Shown piece after piece: positions 16,660 to 26,306 of a stretch of 39,297 nucleotides of DNA. The stretch spans positions 1 through 39,297 of the forward strand of contig SKLY01000194.1 in the NCBI GenBank assembly GCA_007121335.1, in the 5' to 3' direction. How positions within the stretch are numbered: the first letter of the stretch is position 1; each line of letters begins with the position of its first letter. Source of the stretch: Saprospiraceae bacterium. GTDB lineage: Bacteria > Bacteroidota > Bacteroidia > Chitinophagales > Saprospiraceae. A program made the translations under genes and the position numbers. The notes under the pieces were generated by a model. That model did no database searches, was not told the DNA's origin, and saw only the letters and a program-made list of their open reading frames with translations.

Positions 16660-19600
16660 TTAAAATTCGATAACTGCTCCGAGATATACTCTTCTCGGCA
16701 GTGCAAAAAATCCGGGTGCCAATAAACTTGCTCTGTATTGATCGATGAATGCCAGTTCCTCTTCGCCTGCGGGAACCAGACCTTCACGACTATCCTTTAA
16801 GTTTCTAATGTTGTCTCTACCAAAACTGGAATTAAGCCATCCAGAATCCTCTGCAGAACCTGTGAATGAATATACACCCAAAATGTTTCTGGTATTGAGT
16901 ACATTCTCGGATCTGAGATAAATATTCAACACAATTGGTCTTGTGGCTGCTTCTCCTTCACCACCCAGATTAAGGGTAAAGCTCCTGTCAATTCGAGCAT
17001 CCAGGTAAAAGCTCCAGGGAAGCCTTGCTCCGTTAATAGTTCCGGCAAAACCACTTCCACCAAAGCGCGTAGGTTGCAAGGTTCTCGTATAAGGCCTTCC
17101 TGAAACTGCAGTAGCCTGAACATTCAATCCTGTATTTTCAAAGATGTCAATTCCGGCTATTCTCGGACCCGTATATCTCCTACCTGATCCATATCTGTAA
17201 TCCATGTTCACTACAAAGCGGTGTCTCTCATCAAAACTAAGTGGAGAAAGGGCTCTGAGATTTCCTCTGGAGGTCAGTCCTCGCTGTGAAGTTGGGCTGG
17301 AACCGGTACCATCTGCAAATTGAAGCGTGTAACTTGCTACCATTCTCAGATTGTTTGTTCTCCTCAGGTCATATTGGAAAGAGAATCCCTTCACTGTTCC
17401 AAAGTCTAAATTCCCGAATGTTTCATACTGACCCACAGGGGATGCCACAAATAACAGATTTCTAACCTGTATTTGATCTCTAATTTCTTTGTAATAGGCA
17501 GAAACTTTAATGGCTGAAGAATTGGTCAATCGCTGCTGGAAACCAACTTCGTAATCAATGGTCTTCTCAGGTCTCAAATTTGGGTTAGAACTGGGCGTCC
17601 TTCCCGCATCTTCAAAATAGTAATATTGAAGTGGAGATACAAAGTTGTTTGAAGTTGGACGTTGGACCAGAATATCGTAGTGCGCAAAGAAGTTTGCGTC
17701 ATCCGAAATGGGGAATGAAAACGCCATTCTAGGCATCCAATTTATTTGTGGCTTGTAATCTTCAAATGACTGATTTACATCGAAATCAGGTGATCTAATA
17801 TCCTGATCGAAATCAGTTCGGAAGGGTGTTACCACGCCTCCACCAAACAGTACATTTCCGTCATTCACCGGATTACCTGTTTCATCATACCACTGCTCAC
17901 CTTCGCGGAAACCAACTACCGATTCACTTTCCTCCCCTGCTGTGTACACCTTAAAATTGTCCTGTACACCACCAGGACGTTCCAAATCAGTAAAAATGTC
18001 ATAAAAGTCATTGGCAGTCATAACTTCATACAATGAAAATGGATCTCTCATCACCTTGGTATTGGCATCATAGCGATCCATTCTCAAACCCAATCTAAAG
18101 ATGATATCCCTGAAAGTAAAGCGGTCCTGAATATAAAATGCCAGGTAATTGGGGCGGAATGGTGCCACATCATAGGTTAGATTGCCATCTTCATCACGGC
18201 TCCAAAAGTCCTCAAATGATACATTGGACCCGACCCTTTCCCCCGTAAATGTATGTCCGTGATAGCCCACCAGGCCCTGGTCGGTCAACTCAAACGGCTC
18301 AAACATGTCGATATCCAGTTCATCCGGATGCATTTCATCCACATTAAAATAATCATTGAGAGAAACTCCCCGCAATTCTCTGACAGCGCGATAGAATCTA
18401 CCTCGTTGATCGACAATCTCATTTCCAAACTCATCGAAAAGAAACAGAGAATCTGGAATATTGGGATCCTCTAATCCGGGTATGGTGAACTGTCCGATTA
18501 CATTATTGGTATCTACATCAATAATATGGTTATTGGTTCTCAATCTGGCAATATCCCAGAGTCTGTTTGGACTGATCGCCCAACTCCTGCTGACCCGCTG
18601 TTCATAATATAACCCTATTTCTATATTGTGCCGGCCCCTTTCGGACCCGCCCGGCAGGAACTCAAAGGATGTCCGTAAATCTACAGAATATCGATCAGCC
18701 TCCTGTTCCCTGTAAGTATTGTAAACAGTACCCACATTGGTATGCAGATCATAAGACGACCCCAAAAAGCCCACACGGTTTCCGTTATATGCATTGAAAC
18801 TGGTAATAGAAGTGGGTTCATTAATTTCAAGAAATTGTTTATTGTAGTTGGCAAGAGTGGGATTGATCTCCATATTGGGAAAATAATCCCCATTGAATCG
18901 GATGTTATAACCTGAGTGCTGAAGCGTATCGCCAAATTCGGTTGGCAATCCTCTGCTATAAGCTCTTTGGCCTTCTATCGGTGTATTCACAACTGGATCG
19001 AAATTTACGCCAAACTCACCGACGTATCCATACCTCCAGAAATTATCTCCGTGAATCTGATCTTCATCCAATATGGTCCTTCTTTGAAAAGAGGCCTGGA
19101 TAGTATAAACCGCATTTCGAATTAACTGATCCCGGCGCTCCTGTCCATTGTCATCCTGACCTCTGGTTTGAACACCCAACCTGTGGCGAAACCTGAAGGT
19201 TCCACGCATCACATCAGAATACTGAAATGGATTGCGGAAGTAATTGAACATTCCCCATCCGCCGGGAGTAAACTGGTTTTTACGATTGTTGTAAGTACCG
19301 GTAAAAGACACATCGATATTATCGCTCAGTCTGGCGTCCAGTCGGGCGGTAATGTCAATATCTCTAAGCATATTGTTTCTGCGAATGTCTCTGAATTCGA
19401 TGTCACCGCCATTTTCTTCCAATCGCGCATCTTGTGCCCTTGGAAAAGCAGTTGTCCCCACATAACGCACAGGGTCATCCATCAAATCTTTAACAGCTTC
19501 AGGCCTCATTTGGTAGTGTCCTGTAAAGCTGGGGCGGTTGTCCCTTTGGTAATTTACCTGTCCGGATATTCTGAAACCAACCATTGTTTGGGTGGTATCT

Positions 19601-20382
19601 CTAGGATTTCTGAGTAGTGGCCCAGACACATTTCCACTAATCAGGCTGTAACCAAATGCATCCAAAAACTCGGAAGTCTCCAATTCCAATCCACCCGACA
19701 ACTGAGACGAAGGCCCTCTGGTTGTAAGGCTGATTACACCACCCGACACATCCCCAAAGTTGGCGGGAATACCACCGGTGAGTACCTGGAGCTGGTCGAT
19801 TTCCGACTGTGGAATAAGTCGGCCGGAAACTCGCATACCATCGATATAGTAATCAGTTGCATCAGAACGAGACCCTCGTATGTTTATGGCATCACTTCCA
19901 TCTTGTCTGGCAAGGCCGGCGGTAGTAGCAGCAAGTGCGGAAATATCCTTCACAGGGAGATTTCTGATCTCCTCCCCGGTCAGAGTTCCTCCCGATGTGG
20001 TGTTATCCTGTTCAATCAAAGGGACTATGTATTCAACCACTTCAATTTCATCAATCATTACACCACTGGTCAATTCGATATCCAACCGATTTGCCCTTCC
20101 TGCGGTGATCAACACACCGGTTTGTCGCTGCGGTGTATATCCCACATAACTGGCTTCCACATCGTAAGTACCTGGATCGATGTTTGTAAAACTGTAATTA
20201 CCGTCAAAGTCAGTTTGAGTTCCGGTAACCAGATTGCCCCCTCTGTACAGGGCGACATTACCAAAAAGGATAGGTTCCCCTGTTTCTGCATCTGTCACCT
20301 TCCCCTCCAGGGTGGTTTGAGCATCGGCTGAAACCACCGCAAAAGTCATTATCAAAGCAAATAGCAAGTAGAGTTTATTCAT
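16660..20382 (-). CDS. TonB-dependent receptor with N-terminal carboxypeptidase-regulatory domain (SusC/CirA-like)
   Basis: A 1240-residue outer-membrane receptor, first gene of the trio. The signal peptide is MNKLYLLFALIMTFAVVSADA. Residues about 22-110 are a CarboxypepD_reg-like beta-sandwich (LEGKVTDAETGEPILFGNV, GNYSFTNIDPGTYDVEASYVG). A TonB-box-like EIEVVEY follows near 117-123. The plug domain has LPVKDISALAATTAGLARQD, INIRGSRSDATDYYIDGMRV and GGIPANFGDVSGGVISLTTR. The remaining about 950 residues are a 22-strand-type barrel with long Asp/Asn/aromatic loops, ending YLGAVIEF with the terminal Phe. No SusD-like lipoprotein follows, so this is not a classical glycan locus. The partner is instead the 1326-residue T9SS cargo 28 bp downstream. 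The ligand is unknown. Confidence 0.92.
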   Translation of the reverse strand: MNKLYLLFALIMTFAVVSADAQTTLEGKVTDAETGEPILFGNVALYRGGNLVTGTQTDFDGNYSFTNIDPGTYDVEASYVGYTPQRQTGVLITAGRANRLDIELTSGVMIDEIEVVEYIVPLIEQDNTTSGGTLTGEEIRNLPVKDISALAATTAGLARQDGSDAINIRGSRSDATDYYIDGMRVSGRLIPQSEIDQLQVLTGGIPANFGDVSGGVISLTTRGPSSQLSGGLELETSEFLDAFGYSLISGNVSGPLLRNPRDTTQTMVGFRISGQVNYQRDNRPSFTGHYQMRPEAVKDLMDDPVRYVGTTAFPRAQDARLEENGGDIEFRDIRRNNMLRDIDITARLDARLSDNIDVSFTGTYNNRKNQFTPGGWGMFNYFRNPFQYSDVMRGTFRFRHRLGVQTRGQDDNGQERRDQLIRNAVYTIQASFQRRTILDEDQIHGDNFWRYGYVGEFGVNFDPVVNTPIEGQRAYSRGLPTEFGDTLQHSGYNIRFNGDYFPNMEINPTLANYNKQFLEINEPTSITSFNAYNGNRVGFLGSSYDLHTNVGTVYNTYREQEADRYSVDLRTSFEFLPGGSERGRHNIEIGLYYEQRVSRSWAISPNRLWDIARLRTNNHIIDVDTNNVIGQFTIPGLEDPNIPDSLFLFDEFGNEIVDQRGRFYRAVRELRGVSLNDYFNVDEMHPDELDIDMFEPFELTDQGLVGYHGHTFTGERVGSNVSFEDFWSRDEDGNLTYDVAPFRPNYLAFYIQDRFTFRDIIFRLGLRMDRYDANTKVMRDPFSLYEVMTANDFYDIFTDLERPGGVQDNFKVYTAGEESESVVGFREGEQWYDETGNPVNDGNVLFGGGVVTPFRTDFDQDIRSPDFDVNQSFEDYKPQINWMPRMAFSFPISDDANFFAHYDILVQRPTSNNFVSPLQYYYFEDAGRTPSSNPNLRPEKTIDYEVGFQQRLTNSSAIKVSAYYKEIRDQIQVRNLLFVASPVGQYETFGNLDFGTVKGFSFQYDLRRTNNLRMVASYTLQFADGTGSSPTSQRGLTSRGNLRALSPLSFDERHRFVVNMDYRYGSGRRYTGPRIAGIDIFENTGLNVQATAVSGRPYTRTLQPTRFGGSGFAGTINGARLPWSFYLDARIDRSFTLNLGGEGEAATRPIVLNIYLRSENVLNTRNILGVYSFTGSAEDSGWLNSSFGRDNIRNLKDSREGLVPAGEEELAFIDQYRASLLAPGFFALPRRVYLGAVIEF

Positions 20383-20555
20383 AAGGCTTATTTAATGATT
20401 TAACCATTACATAAAAGTTTGAAAGGGCAATTTTAACAATAAAATAAATCATCCCCAAAGAATTATCAAACCTTAACATTTCATAACACTAGCTGGAGCG
20501 CTTAATAAAATGTCGAAAATTAACCGATCAAAGAATATTTCATACAACAAACAGC

Positions 20556-21497
20556 TCAAATAATTTCATCCAACTTTTTCAAGACTGTTTTGGCAATTTT
20601 AATTTTGGACTCTTTTGTCCAACCCGCAATATGTGGAGTCAACACAACATTCTCCATTTTTGACAGAGAGGAAAAATTTTCAGCTTCCTCCAGATTCCAG
20701 GATTTGGGTTTTTCATTCTCAAACACATCCAAACAAGCTCCCTTTAAATACCCACTATTCAAAAACCCGGTCAGAGAGGCAGTATTTACAATCCCTCCAC
20801 GGGAAGTATTGCAAAACACCACCCCTTTTTTGCAGCAGCTAAAAAATTGATCGTCAGCCATCTGGCGTGTTTCATTTGTCAGTGGCAAGTGCAAACTCAC
20901 CACATCAGCATGCCTCAGTACATCCTCAACGGAGTCCAATTCTTCCACAAAACGATAGCCTTCCGAATAATGCTGTTTGTATTTGTCAAAAGCCAAAATT
21001 CTGCAATTGAATCCTTCGAGCACACTGGCAAAAGCACTTCCGGTGTTTCCAAAACCAATAATCCCAACGGTTTTTTCGCTCAATTCCCAACCCCTGTTTT
21101 TCTCTCTATGCCATTCCAAACTGCGCATTTCGCGATTGGCCCTACAGATATTATTAGACAGGCTGAGCAACATTCCAAGCAGATGCTCTGCCACTGCATT
21201 GGAGTTGCCCTCCGGAGTGTTAAAAACCACAATTCCCTTTTTGCCGGCCTCTGGCAGGTCTATTATATCCAGACCGGAACCAAGTCGGGCAATCCATTGA
21301 AGATTGGGGGATGCTTCCATCATTTTTTTGTCAACAGGAGTTCTGGTATTGATCACAATCCCGGTCAGTCCCCCTGCAAGTCCCCTGACTTCCGGCAGAG
21401 AAATCCGAGGTTCGTACAACACTTCAAAACTTCTCTCTTCCAATCCTTTGATCAGAAGGGTATCTACAAAATCAGCAATCAGTATTCTTTTTTTCAA
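20556..21497 (-). CDS. D-isomer-specific 2-hydroxyacid dehydrogenase (phosphoglycerate dehydrogenase-like), TTG start
   Basis: An NAD-dependent oxidoreductase of 313 residues. The Rossmann motif GIIGFGNTGSA (145-155) has G148, G150 and G153. The catalytic residues of the family are visible as Arg233 (TSRGG), Glu262 (DVFENEKP) and His289 (LTPHIAGW). The substrate-side loop ARLGSGLDIID is typical of phosphoglycerate dehydrogenases. The short form lacks the ACT domain, so serine feedback is not expected. The start codon appears to be TTG: the conserved N-terminus KKRILIADFVD begins right there and no in-frame ATG is near. A perfect -7 box 29 nt upstream supports this. Divergent from carB. Serine synthesis is the likeliest role, but related 2-hydroxyacid enzymes cannot be excluded. 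Confidence 0.88.
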   Translation of the reverse strand: MKKRILIADFVDTLLIKGLEERSFEVLYEPRISLPEVRGLAGGLTGIVINTRTPVDKKMMEASPNLQWIARLGSGLDIIDLPEAGKKGIVVFNTPEGNSNAVAEHLLGMLLSLSNNICRANREMRSLEWHREKNRGWELSEKTVGIIGFGNTGSAFASVLEGFNCRILAFDKYKQHYSEGYRFVEELDSVEDVLRHADVVSLHLPLTNETRQMADDQFFSCCKKGVVFCNTSRGGIVNTASLTGFLNSGYLKGACLDVFENEKPKSWNLEEAENFSSLSKMENVVLTPHIAGWTKESKIKIAKTVLKKLDEII

Positions 21498-21525
21498 ACT
21501 TTGCAGAATTAGTTCATCAACCCTA

Positions 21526-21533
21526 CAAAGATA
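21526..21533 (-). promoter_or_regulatory. Perfect TAnnTTTG -7 box (TATCTTTG) of the hydroxyacid dehydrogenase gene
   Basis: Transcription would start near 21519, about 20 nt before the TTG start codon. This supports that start rather than a distant upstream one. Confidence 0.6.
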
Positions 21534-21681
21534 GTAAACGTGGCAGATGACTAAAAAAAATTACATAAAATATCACCAATCTTTGATTGTAGCCGTGTTT
21601 TGAGCTGACTAAAACCGACTTTTTCTACCACAATCTACTGGAATAAAGCCATTCAGTTCCAAATAAATACCACTAAGTGAA

Positions 21682-21689
21682 TATCTTTG
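21682..21689 (+). promoter_or_regulatory. carB: Perfect TAnnTTTG -7 box (TATCTTTG) of carB
   Basis: It lies 18 nt before the ATG at 21708. The TTG at 21687-21689, which could pass for an upstream start, is part of this box, so ATG 21708 is the true start and the leader is only about 13 nt. Confidence 0.65.
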
Positions 21690-21707
21690 CGGGCAAAATT
21701 TCTTACC

Positions 21708-24542
21708 ATGCCCAGGGATCATTCAATTAAGTCTATTCTCATCATAGGTAGCGGCCCCATCATTATAGGACAGGCCTGCGAATTTGATTATTCAGGAAGT
21801 CAGGCCTCCCGCTCACTCAGAGAGGAGGGGATTGAGGTTATACTGATAAATTCCAATCCGGCTACCATTATGACGGACCCGGTAACTGCAGATCACATTT
21901 ACCTGAAACCTCTGACCATTGAAAGCCTGAAGGAAATCCTGGAGATTCACGATATTGATGCAGTACTTCCAACCATGGGAGGGCAAACAGCCCTGAACCT
22001 GGCCATTGACGCCTGGAAACTGGGTATTTGGGACAAGTACAGGGTGCGCATGATTGGAGTTGATCCCGCTGCGATAGAACTCACTGAAAACCGTGAGCTG
22101 TTTAGAAAGCACATGGTCAAACTCGGAAAGGGCGTAGCTCCATCCTTTATTGCCAATTCTTTTCTCGAGGGAAAGGAGGCCGCTCAAAAAATCGGATTCC
22201 CCCTGGTTATAAGACCCTCCTTCACGCTCGGTGGTACAGGGGGTGGCTTTGTCCACAAACAAGAGGAATTTGACAGCGCGCTCAGGAGGGGCCTCGATGC
22301 TTCTCCCACCCACGAGGTACTGGTAGAAAAAGCGGTACTTGGCTGGAAGGAATTTGAGCTGGAATTACTCAGAGATAAAAATGACAACGTAGTTATAATA
22401 TGTTCGGTGGAAAATTTGGACCCGATGGGCGTCCACACCGGTGACAGTATAACGGTAGCTCCTGCCATGACCCTGTCCGACCGCACCTTTCAAAAAATGC
22501 GAGACGACGCCATAGAAATGATGCGGTCGCTGGGTAATTTCTCCGGTGGTTGCAATGTCCAGTTTGCCGTAGAACCGGAAACCGAACAAATAATTGCCAT
22601 TGAAATCAATCCCAGGGTATCCCGGTCCTCTGCGCTAGCGAGTAAAGCAACTGGCTATCCCATTGCTAAAATTGCGGCCAAACTCGCCATTGGGTACACC
22701 CTGGATGAACTGAAAAATCAGATCACAGGACACACTTCGGCCTTTTTTGAACCGACCCTCGACTACGTAATTGTAAAGTTTCCACGATGGAATTTCGACA
22801 AATTTCACGGCTCCGATCCCACACTGGGACTGCAGATGAAATCGGTGGGTGAGGTCATGGCCATTGGCCGTTCCTTCAACGAGGCACTTCAAAAAGCCTG
22901 TCAATCCCTGGAAAACAACAGAATGGGACTGGGTGCGGACAAAAAAGAGTGGATTCGCACGGAAGATATTCTCCATCGATTAAAGTATCCGAGTGACGAT
23001 CGCATTTTCAGACTTAAAGATGCCGTCAGGATTGGGGTGCCGGAGCGCTCTCTTCGCAACCTCACGAATATTGACCCGTGGTTTATCCGGCAAATCAAAG
23101 ACCTCGTGGCTCTGGAGCGAAGCATTCACAAATACAATGTGGCTGAGGACATGCCCGCAGAGGTTATGATGGAGTTCAAAAGAAACGGCTACTCGGATGC
23201 GCAGATCGCCTGGCTGTTGCGAATCAGGGAGTTGGAGGTGAAGGCCTACCGAAAGAAACTCGGGATAAAGCGGGTTTATAAAATGGTGGACACCTGCGCC
23301 GCTGAATTTGAAGCCCGCACACCTTATTACTATTCCACTTTTGAGGGAGAAAATGAAAGCGTGGTCACCGATAAGAAAAAAATCGTGGTGCTGGGTAGCG
23401 GACCCAACAGAATTGGACAGGGAATTGAATTCGATTACTGTTGTGTACACGGACTGCTCGCCATCAAAGAAGCGGGTTATGAATCCATCATGATCAACTG
23501 CAACCCGGAAACGGTATCCACGGATTTTGACATGGCTGACAAGCTCTACTTTGAACCAGTTTTCTGGGAGCACATTGAAGAAATTATAGACCATGAAAAA
23601 CCCGAGGGTGTCATCGTGCAACTCGGGGGTCAGACAGCCCTCAAGCTGGCAGAAAAGCTGCGCGATAAGGGCATTAAAATTATAGGAACTGATTTTGAAA
23701 ACATGGACCTGGCTGAGGACCGGGGTCAATTTTCGGATCTACTCAAGGAGCTCAATATCCCCTATCCAAAATACGGTGTGGCTCACGATGCAGACGAGGC
23801 CCTCAAGGTGGCCAACAAAGTGACCTACCCTGTTTTGGTCCGCCCCTCCTATGTGTTGGGTGGCCAGCGGATGAAAATCGTGATCAACGACCGCGAACTG
23901 GAGGAACAGGTTCTCAGCATTTTCAAGCACCTGCCCGACAACAAGGTCCTCATCGACCAGTTTCTCGAACGTTCAAAAGAAGCAGAAATCGACGCTATCT
24001 GCGACGGAGATGAGGTACATGTTATGGGAATCATGGAGCACATTGAGCCGGCCGGCATCCACTCGGGTGACAGTGCTGCAGTACTCCCCACTTACAGCCT
24101 GGGGGAAGATGCAATAAAAACCATGGTAGATTACACCGAAAAACTAGCCAAAGCTCTTAACATCAGGGGACTGATCAATATCCAGTTTGCCATTCACACC
24201 GATCGAGAAACCGGAAAAGAGACGGTTTATGTGATCGAAGCCAATCCAAGGGCATCCCGAACCACGCCTTTTATCGCAAAAGCCTACCAAATACCCTATT
24301 TGAATATCGCGACAAAAGTGATGCTGGGCGCTAATAAAATTAAGGATTTTGAATTCGACAAAAAGCTGAAAGGCTACGCCATCAAGGTTCCGGTGTTCTC
24401 TTTCGACAAATTTGTCAATGTGGACAAGTCGCTTGGGCCTGAAATGAAGTCAACAGGAGAGGCCATTCAATTCATAGACGATCTCACCGATCCGTTTTTC
24501 AGGGAAATGGACAAAAGGCGATCGATGTACCTGTCGCAATAA
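21708..24542 (+). CDS. carB: Carbamoyl-phosphate synthase large subunit lacking the C-terminal allosteric domain
   Basis: The synthetase subunit makes carbamoyl phosphate from bicarbonate, ammonia supplied by CarA, and two ATP, for pyrimidines and arginine. The 944-residue protein has the first ATP-grasp half (IIIGQACEFDYSGSQA near the start, then RPSFTLGGTGGGFVH), a central oligomerisation region, and the second half (GSGPNRIGQGIEFDY, then RPSYVLGGQRMKIV), ending at KSTGEAIQFIDDLTDPFF. The E. coli enzyme has about 1073 residues, the last about 135 forming the MGS-like domain that binds UMP and ornithine. That domain is absent here and the stop is clean with no frameshifted remainder downstream. 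Direct UMP/ornithine control by that domain should therefore be lost. carA is not adjacent. Confidence 0.96.
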   Translation: MPRDHSIKSILIIGSGPIIIGQACEFDYSGSQASRSLREEGIEVILINSNPATIMTDPVTADHIYLKPLTIESLKEILEIHDIDAVLPTMGGQTALNLAIDAWKLGIWDKYRVRMIGVDPAAIELTENRELFRKHMVKLGKGVAPSFIANSFLEGKEAAQKIGFPLVIRPSFTLGGTGGGFVHKQEEFDSALRRGLDASPTHEVLVEKAVLGWKEFELELLRDKNDNVVIICSVENLDPMGVHTGDSITVAPAMTLSDRTFQKMRDDAIEMMRSLGNFSGGCNVQFAVEPETEQIIAIEINPRVSRSSALASKATGYPIAKIAAKLAIGYTLDELKNQITGHTSAFFEPTLDYVIVKFPRWNFDKFHGSDPTLGLQMKSVGEVMAIGRSFNEALQKACQSLENNRMGLGADKKEWIRTEDILHRLKYPSDDRIFRLKDAVRIGVPERSLRNLTNIDPWFIRQIKDLVALERSIHKYNVAEDMPAEVMMEFKRNGYSDAQIAWLLRIRELEVKAYRKKLGIKRVYKMVDTCAAEFEARTPYYYSTFEGENESVVTDKKKIVVLGSGPNRIGQGIEFDYCCVHGLLAIKEAGYESIMINCNPETVSTDFDMADKLYFEPVFWEHIEEIIDHEKPEGVIVQLGGQTALKLAEKLRDKGIKIIGTDFENMDLAEDRGQFSDLLKELNIPYPKYGVAHDADEALKVANKVTYPVLVRPSYVLGGQRMKIVINDRELEEQVLSIFKHLPDNKVLIDQFLERSKEAEIDAICDGDEVHVMGIMEHIEPAGIHSGDSAAVLPTYSLGEDAIKTMVDYTEKLAKALNIRGLINIQFAIHTDRETGKETVYVIEANPRASRTTPFIAKAYQIPYLNIATKVMLGANKIKDFEFDKKLKGYAIKVPVFSFDKFVNVDKSLGPEMKSTGEAIQFIDDLTDPFFREMDKRRSMYLSQ

Positions 24543-24625
24543 GAATTGAGCACGAAATTGGGTATGGATTCTCGAAAATGAAATGAGGTTGGGTAAAAAA
24601 ATACCTTAGAAGACTATCTGTCCAT

Positions 24626-25111
24626 TTACTCTCTCGGCAGCACCTTGAACTCCATTCTATTGATGCCCGCCAGGTCTTCCCGTCTGGTAAACTGTTCAAA
24701 AACCACTCTGTATTTTCCGGCCTCTCTGAACTTGATGTTTTGCTGCAAAAACACCCTGAGGTTACAATGGTCCCCTCTGCAGTTGCCGTGCCATGCACCT
24801 GCGCGATCTGCAAAATCAATAGAGAGCAAATCAGTCACCACAGTATCATCGGGAAAATAGGTATGGATATTCACATAAACATTTTGAAAAGGATATTCGC
24901 GGCTGTGAATGATGTCGAGAACCAAATTGAACCGACCACTGGTATCGGGAACCTCAAACACATTTTCAAACTTATCTTCGTAGTTCCAAATTCCCTCGGG
25001 AAATTCTACTGAATTGCTAAACTTTGCGCGTTCGCCACAGGATGACAGAAGAACGGCAGCCAGTAGAAAAGCCAGGAGCGGATAAATTACATTGAGTTGA
25101 TTGCCTGTCAT
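24626..25111 (-). CDS. gldH: Gliding motility lipoprotein GldH
   Basis: A 161-residue lipoprotein. The N-terminus has a hydrophobic stretch and lipobox LLSSC with the acylated Cys25. The body is GldH-like: EFPEGIWNYEDKFENVFEV, then DIIHSREYPFQNVYVNI and GKYRVVFEQFTRREDLAGI. GldH is required for gliding and for T9SS-dependent functions in gliding Bacteroidota, though its exact biochemical role is unclear. Its ATG overlaps the dnaJ stop (TAATG), so it is translationally coupled to the chaperone operon. That coupling suggests co-regulation with protein folding, by inference. Confidence 0.82.
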   Translation of the reverse strand: MTGNQLNVIYPLLAFLLAAVLLSSCGERAKFSNSVEFPEGIWNYEDKFENVFEVPDTSGRFNLVLDIIHSREYPFQNVYVNIHTYFPDDTVVTDLLSIDFADRAGAWHGNCRGDHCNLRVFLQQNIKFREAGKYRVVFEQFTRREDLAGINRMEFKVLPRE

Positions 25112-26286
25112 TAGGAGAACATGTCTTTCATCTTTTCAAAAAATCCCTTCTCGGACTTGCCCGGATTGGGTGAAAAATTGGGCATATCTTTGAGCTTCTC
25201 CAGTATTTTCCGCTCCTCATCAGTAAGTTTTTTTGGCGTCCAAATATTCACGTAGATGAGTTGGTCCCCGGTACCGTAGTTTTGGACTGAAGGCAGCCCC
25301 TTGCCTTTTAGACGAAAAACTTTACCCGCTTGAGTTCCGGCGGGTATTTTCACTTTGACCCTGCCGTCCAGCGTCGGTACTTCCACAGAGGTGCCCAATG
25401 CAGCGTCGGCAAAGTTAAGATAGAGATCATAGAGCAGGTTCTTTCCATCCCGCTTGAAGAAATCGTGTGGTTTTTCTTCGATGTGGATGAGCAGGTCACC
25501 GGCTGGTCCACCATTCATACCTGCATTTCCCTTCCCTCTCATATTGAGTTGCATGTCTTGTTCTACACCGGCTGGAATCTCTATGGAAATGGTTTCCTGA
25601 CCGAACACCCGGCCTTCACCCCGGCATTTAGAACACTTGGCTGTAGTTACTTCCCCACGACCATTACAAGCCGGGCAAACTGCCGTGGTGGCCATTTGAC
25701 CTAAAAAAGTATTTCGGACCTGTCGCACATAGCCAGAACCACCGCAAGTGGTACAGCCCTTTTTGGAGCTGCTATCCTTGGCACCACTTCCATTGCATTG
25801 GTCACAGGTCAGTTGCTTTTTGACCCTTATTTTTTTTGTAACGCCCTTTGCTACTTCCTCCAGTGAAAGGGATACTTTAACACGGAGGTTACTACCCCGT
25901 TTGCCACCGGCTCTCTGGCCCCTTCCGCCTCTTCCTCCGCGGAAAAAAGATTCAAATGGACTTCCACCCTCTCCGAACACATCGCCGAATTGCTCAAAGA
26001 TATCCTCCATCGTCATCCCTCCGTGACCTCTGGCTCCACCCCTGCCAAAGTTGGCATTGGGATCCACACCGGCGTGTCCATAGCGGTCGTATCTGGCTTT
26101 TTTCTGGGGGTCGCGCAGTACCTCGTAAGCTTCAGCAGCTTCCTTAAATTTTTCCTCCGCTTCTTTATTGTCCGGGTTTTTATCGGGATGGTATTTAATG
26201 GCTACTTTACGGTAGGCCTTTTTTATCGCATCCGCATCTGCATCCTTACTCACACCCAGTATATCGTAATAGTCTCTTTTAGCCAT
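25111..26286 (-). CDS. dnaJ: Chaperone protein DnaJ
   Basis: Type I Hsp40 co-chaperone of DnaK, 391 residues. The J-domain has the HPD triad (33-35, in [10 protein letters not shown]). A Gly/Phe-rich linker follows ([21 protein letters not shown]). Four zinc-finger CxxCxGxG repeats are complete: [24 protein letters not shown] and CSKCRGEG. The C-terminal substrate domain ends in a short charged tail. It follows grpE by 20 bp and overlaps gldH by 1 nt. No CIRCE element is seen upstream of the cluster. Confidence 0.97.
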   Translation of the reverse strand: MAKRDYYDILGVSKDADADAIKKAYRKVAIKYHPDKNPDNKEAEEKFKEAAEAYEVLRDPQKKARYDRYGHAGVDPNANFGRGGARGHGGMTMEDIFEQFGDVFGEGGSPFESFFRGGRGGRGQRAGGKRGSNLRVKVSLSLEEVAKGVTKKIRVKKQLTCDQCNGSGAKDSSSKKGCTTCGGSGYVRQVRNTFLGQMATTAVCPACNGRGEVTTAKCSKCRGEGRVFGQETISIEIPAGVEQDMQLNMRGKGNAGMNGGPAGDLLIHIEEKPHDFFKRDGKNLLYDLYLNFADAALGTSVEVPTLDGRVKVKIPAGTQAGKVFRLKGKGLPSVQNYGTGDQLIYVNIWTPKKLTDEERKILEKLKDMPNFSPNPGKSEKGFFEKMKDMFS

Positions 26287-26306
26287 GAATCATTTTTCTG
26301 TGGTCA

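Noticed and set aside
16660-20382. A SusCD-type polysaccharide utilisation locus
   Set aside because: No SusD-like lipoprotein or carbohydrate-active enzyme accompanies the receptor; the partner genes are a T9SS-type cargo and a PorV-like protein.
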